In this document: positions 16,723-23,996 of the stretch, piece by piece
Layout of the letters: every line of letters begins with the position of its first letter
Position numbering within the stretch: position 1 is the stretch's first letter
NCBI GenBank assembly: GCA_035699465.1
Contig: DASSPT010000097.1
Coordinates: forward strand, 1-26,545
DNA: 26,545 nt
Source: JAICNR01 sp035699465
Lineage (GTDB): Bacteria; Gemmatimonadota; Gemmatimonadetes; JACCXV01; JAHWKZ01
Direction: 5' to 3'
Position numbers and translations under genes: made by a program
The notes under the pieces: generated by a model
What the model saw: only the letters and a program-made list of their open reading frames with translations
Database searches by the model: none
Told to the model about the DNA's origin: nothing

Positions 16723-17889
16723 TCACCGGGCCGCCGCCGCGGGACGCAGGAACCGGGTCATGCGGCGCGCCGCGCCGCGGACGATCTCGCGCTGGAGCCG
16801 CCGGCGCAGCGTGACATAGGACTGGTTTCCCATCACGAGGTCGGAGAGGAGCCGCCGCACGCTCGCGCTCTTCGTGCCGAAGTCGATGACCCGCTCGATG
16901 AAGCGCGGATGGTAGAACCGGTGGACGAGCGCGCTCGCCTTCGCGAGCTCGTGCCCGAATTCGGAGCGCCAGACCTGGTCGTACGTCTCGGGGCTTCCCG
17001 CGGCCAGCGCGCGGCTCCAGGCGCGCGCCGAGCGCATGGCGTAGAAGATCCCCTCGCCCGTGATCGCGTCCACGAACCCGCCGGCGTCGCCGACCAGCGC
17101 CCAGTCGCGGCCGCCGCGAGGCACCTTCCAGCACGCGGGGTTCATGATCGTAGGGATGAACGCGCCGTACCCTTTGCCACTCCCGGGATCGAGGTCCGGG
17201 TAGTACGTGTCGAGGAGCTCGAGCAGCCGCTGCCGGGTCTCGCGGCCGGCTGCCGCGCCGGCCTCTCCGCCCCAGAGGCACAGCCCCACCGAGAGATGGT
17301 CGGGACGCGGGAAGAACCACAGGTAGCCGCGCGCGTCGGAGAAAAACTTGGTTTCGATCCGCTCGAGCCGGGCGGGGATGAAGAACCCGGCCGCGATCGA
17401 GTTGAGGAAGTCCGGAAACTCGGGCAGAACCGTGTCCCGCACCGTGCTCACCGCGCCGTCGGCCCCGACGAGGAAGTCGACCTCGAACCGCTCTCCCTGG
17501 GCGTCGAGCACCCAGCCGGCGCGGCCGCGCTCGACCGACTGGACCTTCAGTGCAAGCTGGCGCGCACCCGCGGCCCGCGCGCGCTCGCGCACCGCCTCGT
17601 CGAACTCCGCGCGCGCGAAGATCAGGGTCGGACGCGGGCAGCCGAACTCGACCTCGCGATCCGTGGGGGAGCGGAAGCGGAACTCGGTCACCTCCCGGGC
17701 GCGGGGCTCGAGCTCGGCGATCCACGGAAACTCGTCCTGCGCCTTGACGGTGATCCCGCCCCCGCACGGCTTCTCCCAGGGTGCGCGGTGATCGAAGAAC
17801 GTGACGTCGTGCCCCTGCGCGGCCGCCTGCCATGCCGCGTAGGCCCCGGCCGGGCCGCCGCCTACCACTCCGATCCTCAGCCGCCCCAC
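16723..17889 (-). CDS. Geranylgeranyl-reductase-family FAD-dependent oxidoreductase
   Basis: A 388-residue flavoprotein of the p-hydroxybenzoate hydroxylase-like superfamily. The FAD dinucleotide motif G-V-V-G-G-G-P-A-G-A-Y-A-A is at residues 7-19, followed by a P-C-G-G-G-I segment typical of geranylgeranyl reductases. Y-L-W-F-F-P-R resembles the isoprenoid-cavity motif, and the second FAD motif is A-L-V-G-D-A-G-G-F-V-D-A-I-T-G-E-G-I. Family members saturate isoprenoid double bonds or act as other reductases or halogenase-like enzymes, so the substrate is unknown. The GTG start at 17887-17889 lies inside the end of the MBL gene (13-nt overlap), with AGGAG 8 nt upstream. Its presence in a fatty-acid operon may be for lipid or quinone chemistry. 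Confidence 0.85.
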   Translation of the reverse strand: MGRLRIGVVGGGPAGAYAAWQAAAQGHDVTFFDHRAPWEKPCGGGITVKAQDEFPWIAELEPRAREVTEFRFRSPTDREVEFGCPRPTLIFARAEFDEAVRERARAAGARQLALKVQSVERGRAGWVLDAQGERFEVDFLVGADGAVSTVRDTVLPEFPDFLNSIAAGFFIPARLERIETKFFSDARGYLWFFPRPDHLSVGLCLWGGEAGAAAGRETRQRLLELLDTYYPDLDPGSGKGYGAFIPTIMNPACWKVPRGGRDWALVGDAGGFVDAITGEGIFYAMRSARAWSRALAAGSPETYDQVWRSEFGHELAKASALVHRFYHPRFIERVIDFGTKSASVRRLLSDLVMGNQSYVTLRRRLQREIVRGAARRMTRFLRPAAAAR

Positions 17890-18758
17890 GGATCACGCTC
17901 CTCGTCCCGCTCGTGTCGTCCGCGTCCGTCGCGCTTCAGCCACGACAACGGGTAGTCGGCGTCGTGGACGAACGCGCACAGCCACCCCTCGTCGTGGATC
18001 CGGGCCAGGAACCGCTGCTTGGTCTCGAGCGTCGTGACCGGATACAGGTCGTACGCCATGATCCACGGATCGGGCAGGTGGTGCGTCGTCGGCACGAGGT
18101 CGCCCAGGAATACGACCAGGCGGCCCTCCCCGTCGTCGACGCCGACAGACACGTGATGACGGGTGTGGCCCGGGGTCTCGAAGATCCGGATCCCGTCGAT
18201 CCTCTCGCCGTCGGCGACCCACCGCACGCGGCCGGCCTCGTCGAGCGGCGCGTAGTTCCGCCTCAGGTAGGACGCCGCGTTCCTCGCGTTGGGGTTCATC
18301 GCGTCGTCGAATTCCCCGCGATGGATGAAGTATGTCGCGTTCGGGAACGTCGGCACGGCGGTCATGCCGTCGTCCGCCCACATCGTCGCGCCCCCCGCGT
18401 GGTCGAAGTGGAGGTGCGTGAGAACGACGCGGTCGACGGTCTCCGGCGGAGCGCCGCGGTCGGCGAGCCGCTTCGGCAGGCCGCCGTCCCGCTCGAGCCC
18501 GTAGATGTCCTGGAACTTCGCGTCGTCCTTGTCCCCCGAGCCCACCTCGATGATCGTCCTTCCGTCGGGGCCGTCCACGAGGAGGCAGTTCATCCCGAGG
18601 CGGATCCGGTTGCGATCGTCGGGCGGGAGCTTCTTCTCCCAGAGTACGCGCGGCACCACGCCGAACATCGCGCCGCCGTCCAGCCGCTGAAGCCCGTCGG
18701 ACAGGACCGTGATCGTGCGCTCGCCCCAGAGAAGCGTGGGCCACTCGTAGCGCGTCAT
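17877..18758 (-). CDS. MBL-fold metallo-hydrolase
   Basis: A 293-residue metallo-beta-lactamase-fold hydrolase. The metal motif T-H-L-H-F-D-H-A-G-G is near residue 107, a downstream G-H-T-R-H-H supplies another His, and V-F-L-G-D-L-V-P-T contributes the bridging Asp. The general shape is closest to lactonase/quorum-quenching or small-molecule esterase members (AHL-lactonase-like), but no substrate can be assigned. The start is either the ATG at 18756-18758 (chosen) or the GTG at 18762-18764, which overlaps the acyl-CoA dehydrogenase stop as GTGA. Both have weak Shine-Dalgarno sites. It is cotranscribed with acyl-CoA metabolism genes, so a CoA-thioester or lactone substrate is a reasonable guess. 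Confidence 0.88.
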   Translation of the reverse strand: MTRYEWPTLLWGERTITVLSDGLQRLDGGAMFGVVPRVLWEKKLPPDDRNRIRLGMNCLLVDGPDGRTIIEVGSGDKDDAKFQDIYGLERDGGLPKRLADRGAPPETVDRVVLTHLHFDHAGGATMWADDGMTAVPTFPNATYFIHRGEFDDAMNPNARNAASYLRRNYAPLDEAGRVRWVADGERIDGIRIFETPGHTRHHVSVGVDDGEGRLVVFLGDLVPTTHHLPDPWIMAYDLYPVTTLETKQRFLARIHDEGWLCAFVHDADYPLSWLKRDGRGRHERDEERDPWGG

Positions 18759-18760
18759 CG

Positions 18761-19909
18761 TCACCCGCCGCCGTCCAGAATCGCGCGGGCGATGATCGTC
18801 CGCTGGATCTCGCTCGTTCCCTCGCCGATCTCCGTCACCTTCGCGTCTCGCATCATCCGCTCGACCGGATAATCCCGCGTGTAGCCGTTCCCGCCGTGGA
18901 TCTGCACGGCCTCTATCGTGGTCCGCATCGCGAGCTCCGAGCAGAAGAGCTTGGCCTGTGCCGCCGCCAGGCGGTAATCCAGACCGGTGTCCTTCAGCCG
19001 CGCGGCCCGGTGCGTGAGCAGCCGTCCCGCCTCGATCCCGGTAGCCATGTCCGCCAGCTTGAACTGGATCGCCTGGAACTCCGCGATCGGCCGCCCGAAC
19101 TGCTCGCGGTCCTGTGCGTAGGCGCGGGCGGCGTCGAACGCGCCCTCGGCGATCCCCAGCGCGTGCGCTGCGATCCCGATCCGGCCGCCTGTCAGCGTGT
19201 GGAGGGCCTGCTGGAAACCGCGCCCCTCGTCGCCCAGGAGCTGATCGGCGGGCACCCGCACCTCTTCCAGGATCAGCTCCCGCGTGTCGCTCGCCCGCCA
19301 GCCGAGCTTGTCCTCCTTCTTTCCCGAGCGCAGGCCCTGCGCTTCCTTTTCGACGATGAACATCGAGATGCCCTTCGATTTCCTTCCGGGATCGGTCATG
19401 GCCGCAACGACGTAGATACCGGCTACGCCGGCGTTGGTGATGAACACCTTGGTGCCGTTCAGGACCCAGTGGTCTCCGTCCTTTACGGCCCGCGTCGCCA
19501 TGTTCGCGGCGTCGGACCCCGAGGTCGCCTCGGTAAGGCCGAAGGAACCCAGCTTCTCGCCGCGCGCGAGCGGCGTCAGGAAGCGCTCCTTCTGTTCGGG
19601 TGTCCCGAAGTCGTGGATCGGCGACGCGCAGAGCGAGGTGTGGGCGCCGACCGTGATCGAATGCGATGCGTCGACCCGCGCCAGCTCCTCGACCACGAGG
19701 GCGAGCGACAGCGCGTCCGCCCCCGCGCCGCCGTACTCCTCCTCGAACGGAACGCCGAAGAGTCCCAGGTCCGCCATCTCGCGGACGGTGTCCCACGGGA
19801 ACTCGCCCGACTCGTCGTGCTCGGCCGCGATCGGCGCGATCCGCTCGCGCGCGAACTGTCGCACGGTCTCGACCAGCAACCGCTGCTCGGAGGTCAGGTC
19901 GAGGTCCAC
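18761..19909 (-). CDS. Acyl-CoA dehydrogenase 2 (short/branched-chain type)
   Basis: A 382-residue acyl-CoA dehydrogenase, paralogous to the one at 13426-14598 but clearly divergent. It has the E-E-Y-G-G-A-G-A-D turn, the F-G-L-T-E-A-T-S-G-S-D flavin segment, the F-I-T-N-A motif, D-R-E-Q-F-G-R-P-I, and the base motif I-G-E-G-T-S-E-I-Q-R near residue 364; the residue before the catalytic Glu is Gly where the first copy has Tyr. It sits directly after the B12-binding mutase subunit, suggesting it may oxidise the mutase substrate or product (isobutyryl- or butyryl-CoA). The GTG start at 19907-19909 has no Shine-Dalgarno that I can see, so it may rely on coupling. Confidence 0.93.
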   Translation of the reverse strand: MDLDLTSEQRLLVETVRQFARERIAPIAAEHDESGEFPWDTVREMADLGLFGVPFEEEYGGAGADALSLALVVEELARVDASHSITVGAHTSLCASPIHDFGTPEQKERFLTPLARGEKLGSFGLTEATSGSDAANMATRAVKDGDHWVLNGTKVFITNAGVAGIYVVAAMTDPGRKSKGISMFIVEKEAQGLRSGKKEDKLGWRASDTRELILEEVRVPADQLLGDEGRGFQQALHTLTGGRIGIAAHALGIAEGAFDAARAYAQDREQFGRPIAEFQAIQFKLADMATGIEAGRLLTHRAARLKDTGLDYRLAAAQAKLFCSELAMRTTIEAVQIHGGNGYTRDYPVERMMRDAKVTEIGEGTSEIQRTIIARAILDGGG

Positions 19910-19922
19910 GATGTCTGTGGGG

Positions 19923-20339
19923 TCAGGCCCGGGAGCCGGCGTTCTCGCCGGCCCACTCCCGGATGTAGTCGACGATCGACTGCGTGGTCGTGCCGGGGCC
20001 GAAGAGACGGCCGCTGCCCATCTTCTGGAGCTCGGCCATGTCCTCCCTGCCGATGATCCCTCCCCCGGTCAGGAGGATCCCTTCCATCCCCTTCTCGCGC
20101 ATGAGCTCGAGGACACGCGGGAAGAGCGTCATGTGGGCGCCCGACAGGATCGACAGCGCGATCACGTCCACGTCTTCCTGGAGCGCGGTCTCGACGATCT
20201 TCTCGGGGGTCTGGTGGAGGCCGGTGTAGATGACCTCCATCCCGGCGTCCCGGAGGGCCGCGGCCACGACCTTGGCGCCGCGGTCGTGCCCGTCCAGGCC
20301 GGGCTTGCCGACCAGCACGCGGATCTTGCGCTCGTCCAT
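19923..20339 (-). CDS. icmB: B12-binding small subunit of the acyl-CoA mutase
   Basis: A 138-residue cobalamin-binding domain. The cobalt-ligand motif D-G-H-D-R-G has His18, followed by the S-I-L-S-G-A-H loop and the G-G-G-I-I-G turn of the B12 Rossmann fold. It is the stand-alone partner of the mutase large subunit encoded upstream (21115-22842), which lacks this domain. The start at ATG 20337-20339 is supported by GGAGGGG about 4 nt upstream and by the family N-terminus; an upstream in-frame start 8 codons earlier is less likely. A 4-bp C/G hairpin could partly mask the Shine-Dalgarno. IcmB and MutB small subunits cannot be told apart reliably from this domain; the symbol follows the large subunit. 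Confidence 0.92.
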   Translation of the reverse strand: MDERKIRVLVGKPGLDGHDRGAKVVAAALRDAGMEVIYTGLHQTPEKIVETALQEDVDVIALSILSGAHMTLFPRVLELMREKGMEGILLTGGGIIGREDMAELQKMGSGRLFGPGTTTQSIVDYIREWAGENAGSRA

Positions 20340-20387
20340 CGCCCCTCCGTGGGGGGTTGCCATTGGGCCCGACGATCCGAACGCGAG

Positions 20388-20417
20388 AATCTACGCGCCG
20401 ACCGGACGCCCTACCAA
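20388..20417 (-). promoter_or_regulatory. Candidate internal promoter before the B12-binding subunit
   Basis: Minus strand: -35-like TTGGTA (20412-20417), 18-bp spacer, -10-like TAGATT (20388-20393), each four of six to consensus. It lies in the 105-nt gap behind the DHFR-like gene, the largest gap inside the metabolic block, and would give a leader of about 42 nt. Confidence 0.4.
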
Positions 20418-20444
20418 CGGACCTGCCGCGACCGTCCGCAAGGT

Positions 20445-21089
20445 TCAGCGTCTCGCGAACTTCCAATGCACGACGTCCGGCGTCGCGACCGTCCGCACCA
20501 GCTCGAGCCCGTGGAGTTCCCTCCCCACGCCGTCGAAGAGTCGCTCGCCGCCGCCCAGGAGGACGGGCACGAGATGGATCTCCATCTCGTCGACGAGACC
20601 GGCCCTCAAGTACTGCTGCGCCACGTCGGCCCCGCCACCCAACATCACGTCCTCCCCGCCGGCCGCCTCGCGCGCCTGGTCGAGCGCGGACTCGATCCCG
20701 TCGGTGACGAACGTGAAGGTCGTCCCGCCCTTCAGCGCGAGCGGCTCACGCGCGTGATGGGTGAGGACGAAGACGGGATGGTGAAATGGCGGCTCCTCGC
20801 CCCACCAGCCGTTCCAGGGGTCACTCGGATTCCATGAACCGGGATGGCCGCCGAACATGTTCCGCCCCATGATCGTGGCGCCGATCCCCGCCTGCTCCTC
20901 CTCGACGATCCTCGAGCTTTCGTTGACCTCGCCGCCCGGAAGCCCATGCGGCGCACGCCAGGCCGCGAGCCCGATGACCCAATCGTGGAGGCCCTCGCCG
21001 CCGATCCCGAGCGGGTTATCGACGCTCTGATCAGGACCGGCAACGAATCCGTCCAGCGACATCGAAATCCGGAAGCGCAGTCTCGACAC
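20445..21089 (-). CDS. Dihydrofolate reductase family protein (RibD C-terminal-like)
   Basis: A 214-residue protein of the DHFR/RibD-reductase-like superfamily. It opens with I-S-M-S-L-D-G-F-V-A-G-P-D, contains I-M-G-R-N-M-F-G near residue 73, and has the NADPH-region motif V-M-L-G-G-G-A-D-V-A-Q-Q-Y-L followed by L-V-D-E-M-E-I-H-L-V-P-V-L-L-G-G-G-E-R-L-F. This YyaP/YwjB-type group is not true FolA; its substrate is unknown. The start is uncertain: GTG at 21087-21089 (chosen), TTG at 21105-21107, or an ATG nine codons after the GTG. It lies between the two mutase subunit genes, only a few nt behind the large subunit stop, although it has no obvious link to their reaction. Confidence 0.88.
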   Translation of the reverse strand: MSRLRFRISMSLDGFVAGPDQSVDNPLGIGGEGLHDWVIGLAAWRAPHGLPGGEVNESSRIVEEEQAGIGATIMGRNMFGGHPGSWNPSDPWNGWWGEEPPFHHPVFVLTHHAREPLALKGGTTFTFVTDGIESALDQAREAAGGEDVMLGGGADVAQQYLRAGLVDEMEIHLVPVLLGGGERLFDGVGRELHGLELVRTVATPDVVHWKFARR

Positions 21090-21114
21090 AGTCAGCTTAC
21101 CAGTCAAAGGAGCG

Positions 21115-22842
21115 CTAGAAGATCTCCGGCTCGCGCCAGGTGCCGTACTCGGCCTTCATGAGCTCGACCATCTCGCCCACCGTCGCGTACGCGCGGACGC
21201 ACTCGAGGACGGGCTCCATCAGGTTCTCCTCAGCACGGATCGCGGCGCGCAGGGATTCCATGGCGGAGTCGAAGCGTCCGGAGTCGCGCGCGGAGCGGAC
21301 GTTCCGCAAGCGCTCGATCTGCTCGCGCTCGTAGCGCGGGTCGATCCGCAGGATCGGGATCTCGAGCTTCTCGTCCTCCTCGATGAACTCGTTGACACCG
21401 ACGATCACCCGGCGTTTGGTGTCGATCTCCTCCTGGTAGCGGCTCGCCGCCTCGGCGATCTCGCGCTGGAAGAATCCGCTCTCGATCCCGGCCACGACCC
21501 CGCCCATGTCCTCGATCTGGCGGAAGTATTCCTCGGCCTCGTCCTCCATTCGCTGCGTCAACGCCTCGACGAAGTACGATCCGCCCAGCGGATCGATGAC
21601 GTTCGGAACACCGGACTCGTAGGCGATCACCTGCTGGGTGCGGAGCGCGATCTTGACCGCCTTCTCGGTGGGGAGCGCGAACGTCTCGTCCATGGAGTTC
21701 GTGTGGAGCGACTGCGTGCCGCCCATGACGGCCGCCAGCGCCTGGATCGCCGTGCGCACGATGTTGTTCTCGGGCTGCTGCTCGGTCAGGGAGCAGCCCG
21801 CCGTCTGCGTGTGGAACCGCATGAGGAGCGAGCGTGGGTTCTTCGCGCCGTAGCGCTCCTTCATGTGGCGCGCCCAGATCCTCCGCGCCGCGCGGTACTT
21901 GGCGAGCTCCTCGAAGAAGTCGTTGTGCGCGTTCCAGAAGAACGACAGCCGCGGCGCGAACGAGTCGACGTCGAGCCCGGCGGCGATCCCGCGCTCGACG
22001 TACGTGAACCCGTCGGCGAGCGTGAAGGCGAGCTCCTGGACCGCGGTCGACCCGGCCTCCCGGATGTGGTAGCCGGAGATCGATATCGGGTGCCAGAGGG
22101 GCGCCTTCCGCGTGCACCAGTCCATCATGTCGACGACGATCTTGAGGTGCGGCTCGGGCGGGAACAGCCACTCCTTCTGCGCGATGTACTCCTTGAGCGG
22201 GTCGGTCTGGATCGTCCCGCGGAGCTTGGTGGAGTCGATCCCCTGCTTCTCCGCCACCACGATATAGAGGGCGAGGAAGAGGATCGCGGGACCGTTGATG
22301 GTCATCGACGTGGACACCTTGTCGAGGGGGATTCCCTGGAAGAGCCGCTCCATGTCGGCCAGCGAGTCGATCGCCACTCCGCACACGCCCACCTCGCCCT
22401 CGGACATCGGGTGGTCGGAGTCGTAGCCCATGAGGGTAGGCAGGTCGAACGCGACCGAGAGGCCGGTCTGCCCGTGATCGAGCAGGTAGTGGTAGCGCTC
22501 GTTCGTCTCCGCGGCGGTCGCGAAGCCCGCGAACTGGCGCATCGTCCAGAGCCGCGTCCGGTACATGGATTCATAGACGCCGCGCGTGTATGGGTACTCG
22601 CCGGGAAGGCCGATGTCCTGGACCTCGTCGATCCCCGCGGTGTCGAGCGGCGTGTAGATCGGCGCTACCTCCATCGACGAGGTGGTCGTGAAGTCGATGT
22701 CGCGGACCGGCTCGGCGGCGCGGCGCTCCTCCCACCGGCGGACGCGCTCGGCGAGCCGAGCCATGCGCGGCGAATCGTCCTTCGCCTCCGTCGTCACCCT
22801 ACCGCCGTCCGTCCTGTGCGCGTCAAGGGTCGTGCGGGTCAT
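21115..22842 (-). CDS. icmA: Isobutyryl-CoA mutase-type large subunit (methylmalonyl-CoA mutase family)
   Basis: A 575-residue substrate-binding subunit of a B12-dependent acyl-CoA mutase, lacking the C-terminal B12 domain. Family motifs: T-R-G-V-Y-E-S-M-Y near residue 90, L-S-V-A-F-D-L-P-T-L-M-G-Y-D-S-D, and the active-site His259 in S-I-S-G-Y-H-I-R-E-A-G. In methylmalonyl-CoA mutase, Tyr89 and Arg207 (Propionibacterium numbering) hold the substrate carboxylate. Here they are Phe104 (R-Q-F-A-G-F) and Gln222 (I-A-Q-K-E-W), with the same spacing of 118. Phe/Gln is the isobutyryl-CoA mutase pair, so I infer isobutyryl-CoA to n-butyryl-CoA isomerisation. Automatic annotation would probably say methylmalonyl-CoA mutase. 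The ATG start overlaps the MeaB stop as ATGA. Confidence 0.92.
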   Translation of the reverse strand: MTRTTLDAHRTDGGRVTTEAKDDSPRMARLAERVRRWEERRAAEPVRDIDFTTTSSMEVAPIYTPLDTAGIDEVQDIGLPGEYPYTRGVYESMYRTRLWTMRQFAGFATAAETNERYHYLLDHGQTGLSVAFDLPTLMGYDSDHPMSEGEVGVCGVAIDSLADMERLFQGIPLDKVSTSMTINGPAILFLALYIVVAEKQGIDSTKLRGTIQTDPLKEYIAQKEWLFPPEPHLKIVVDMMDWCTRKAPLWHPISISGYHIREAGSTAVQELAFTLADGFTYVERGIAAGLDVDSFAPRLSFFWNAHNDFFEELAKYRAARRIWARHMKERYGAKNPRSLLMRFHTQTAGCSLTEQQPENNIVRTAIQALAAVMGGTQSLHTNSMDETFALPTEKAVKIALRTQQVIAYESGVPNVIDPLGGSYFVEALTQRMEDEAEEYFRQIEDMGGVVAGIESGFFQREIAEAASRYQEEIDTKRRVIVGVNEFIEEDEKLEIPILRIDPRYEREQIERLRNVRSARDSGRFDSAMESLRAAIRAEENLMEPVLECVRAYATVGEMVELMKAEYGTWREPEIF

Positions 22843-23846
22843 GGCGTCACTCCCTCGGGGTCTGCCGGTTCGTCGATGTCGGCCGCGCGCGCGATCTCGT
22901 CGGCCAGCGCGTAAGGCGTCGTCTCCCCGGCGGCGATCCGCTCGAGGCCCTCGACCAGGAGCGCCTCGCCGCCGCGCTCGATCCATATCCGCCGCTCGAA
23001 GCGTCGGGCGACGATGTCGCGGACGCGCTCGGCGGCGCGCGCGGCGCGCTTCTTCGCGAGCGCGCCCGTCTTCCGGCCGTGCTCGCGGTGCGCCTCGATC
23101 GCGGCGTCGAGCTCCTCGATCCCCTGCCCGTCGACGGCGACCGTGCGCACGATCGGCGGCTCCCAGCCGTCCTCCGGGGCGGCGCGGAGACCGAGCGTCG
23201 CCTTGAGCGCCCGCGCGAGCTTGTCGGCGCCCTGGCGGTCGGCCTTGTTGACGACGAAGACGTCGGCGATCTCCATGAGACCCGCCTTCATCGCCTGGAT
23301 CGAATCGCCCGACTCGGGCACGAGGACGACGACCGTCGTGTCCGCCGCGCTGACGACGTCGCGCTCGGTCTGGCCCACGCCGACCGTCTCGTGGATCACG
23401 ACGTCGAACCCGAACGCTTCGACGAGATCGGCGGCCTCGAGCGACGTCGTGGCGAGCCCGCCCAGCCGGCCGCGCGAGGCCATCGAGCGGATGAACACAC
23501 CTTCGTCCAGGGTCAGGTCCTGCATGCGGATCCGGTCGCCGAGAAGCGCCCCGCCCGTGAACGGGCTGCTCGGGTCGACGGCCAGGATCCCGACTTTGAG
23601 GTCACGCGCCCGAAGCCGTAGCGCGTACTTCTCGGTCAGCGTGCTCTTCCCCGCGCCCGGCGGGCCGGTGATCCCCACCCGGTAGGCGTGGCCGAGGCGG
23701 CCGTGCAGCGAATGGAGCAGGTCCTCGAACCCGGAACGCTGGTTCTCGACCCACGAGAGCGCCCGGGCCAGCGCGCGCCGGTCGCCGGCCTCGAACCGGT
23801 CGAGCAGCTCGCGCTCCGGAGACCTGGTCTTCGCCGCCGTGGCCAA
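22839..23846 (-). CDS. meaB: MeaB/ArgK-type GTPase chaperone of the B12 mutase
   Basis: A 335-residue SIMIBI-class G protein that gates B12 loading and protects or repairs its partner mutase. The Walker A motif G-P-P-G-A-G-K-S-T is near residue 60, followed by D-P-S-S-P-F-T-G-G-A-L-L-G-D-R-I-R-M, the switch E-T-V-G-V-G-Q-T-E, the base-specificity N-K-A-D, and a C-terminal helical dimer arm. One oddity: His152 (codon 23391-23393) replaces the hydrophobic residue usual before E-T-V-G-V-G-Q. The start is TTG (23844-23846); an in-frame stop lies shortly upstream and no ATG or GTG is available. It is translationally coupled to the mutase large subunit, so mutase, B12 domain and G protein, which are fused in IcmF, are separate here. 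Confidence 0.94.
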   Translation of the reverse strand: MATAAKTRSPERELLDRFEAGDRRALARALSWVENQRSGFEDLLHSLHGRLGHAYRVGITGPPGAGKSTLTEKYALRLRARDLKVGILAVDPSSPFTGGALLGDRIRMQDLTLDEGVFIRSMASRGRLGGLATTSLEAADLVEAFGFDVVIHETVGVGQTERDVVSAADTTVVVLVPESGDSIQAMKAGLMEIADVFVVNKADRQGADKLARALKATLGLRAAPEDGWEPPIVRTVAVDGQGIEELDAAIEAHREHGRKTGALAKKRAARAAERVRDIVARRFERRIWIERGGEALLVEGLERIAAGETTPYALADEIARAADIDEPADPEGVTP

Positions 23847-23895
23847 GCCCTCACCCCGTTTGTCGAGTCATCCTCTCAACGATCGTTCCGATCGG

Positions 23896-23925
23896 AAGAT
23901 ACGGGCACGCGAAGCGCGTGACCAA
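23896..23925 (-). promoter_or_regulatory. Candidate promoter of the mutase block (TTGGTC-N18-TATCTT)
   Basis: Minus strand: -35-like TTGGTC (23920-23925), 18-bp spacer, -10 TATCTT (23896-23901). It would give a leader of about 42 nt before the meaB TTG. The -35 is weak, but the spacing and -10 match the promoters before rpoD and hsp20. The -35 sits in the loop of the dyad at 23902-23940. Confidence 0.45.
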
Positions 23926-23940
23926 CGCTCCGCGTGCCCG
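23902..23940. promoter_or_regulatory. 39-bp dyad over the meaB promoter (operator or terminator hairpin)
   Basis: Outer arms 23902-23911 and 23931-23940 are a perfect 10-bp inverted repeat. A further 5 bp (23912-23916 with 23926-23930, one G-T) extends it to 15 bp around a 9-nt centre. It touches the -10 and encloses the -35 of the candidate meaB promoter, as a repressor operator would. It also lies 57 nt behind the lipoprotein stop and could be a U-tract-less terminator for that gene. No T-run follows on either strand. Confidence 0.5.
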
Positions 23941-23996
23941 CGAGTGAGTCGGCTGGAGCCGGTCGCTGAACCGTCAGTCGCGTTCGTCGAAGGGGT

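Noticed and set aside
21115..22842. Plain methylmalonyl-CoA mutase assignment
   Set aside because: Family membership is right, but Phe104 and Gln222 replace the Tyr and Arg that define methylmalonyl-CoA specificity.
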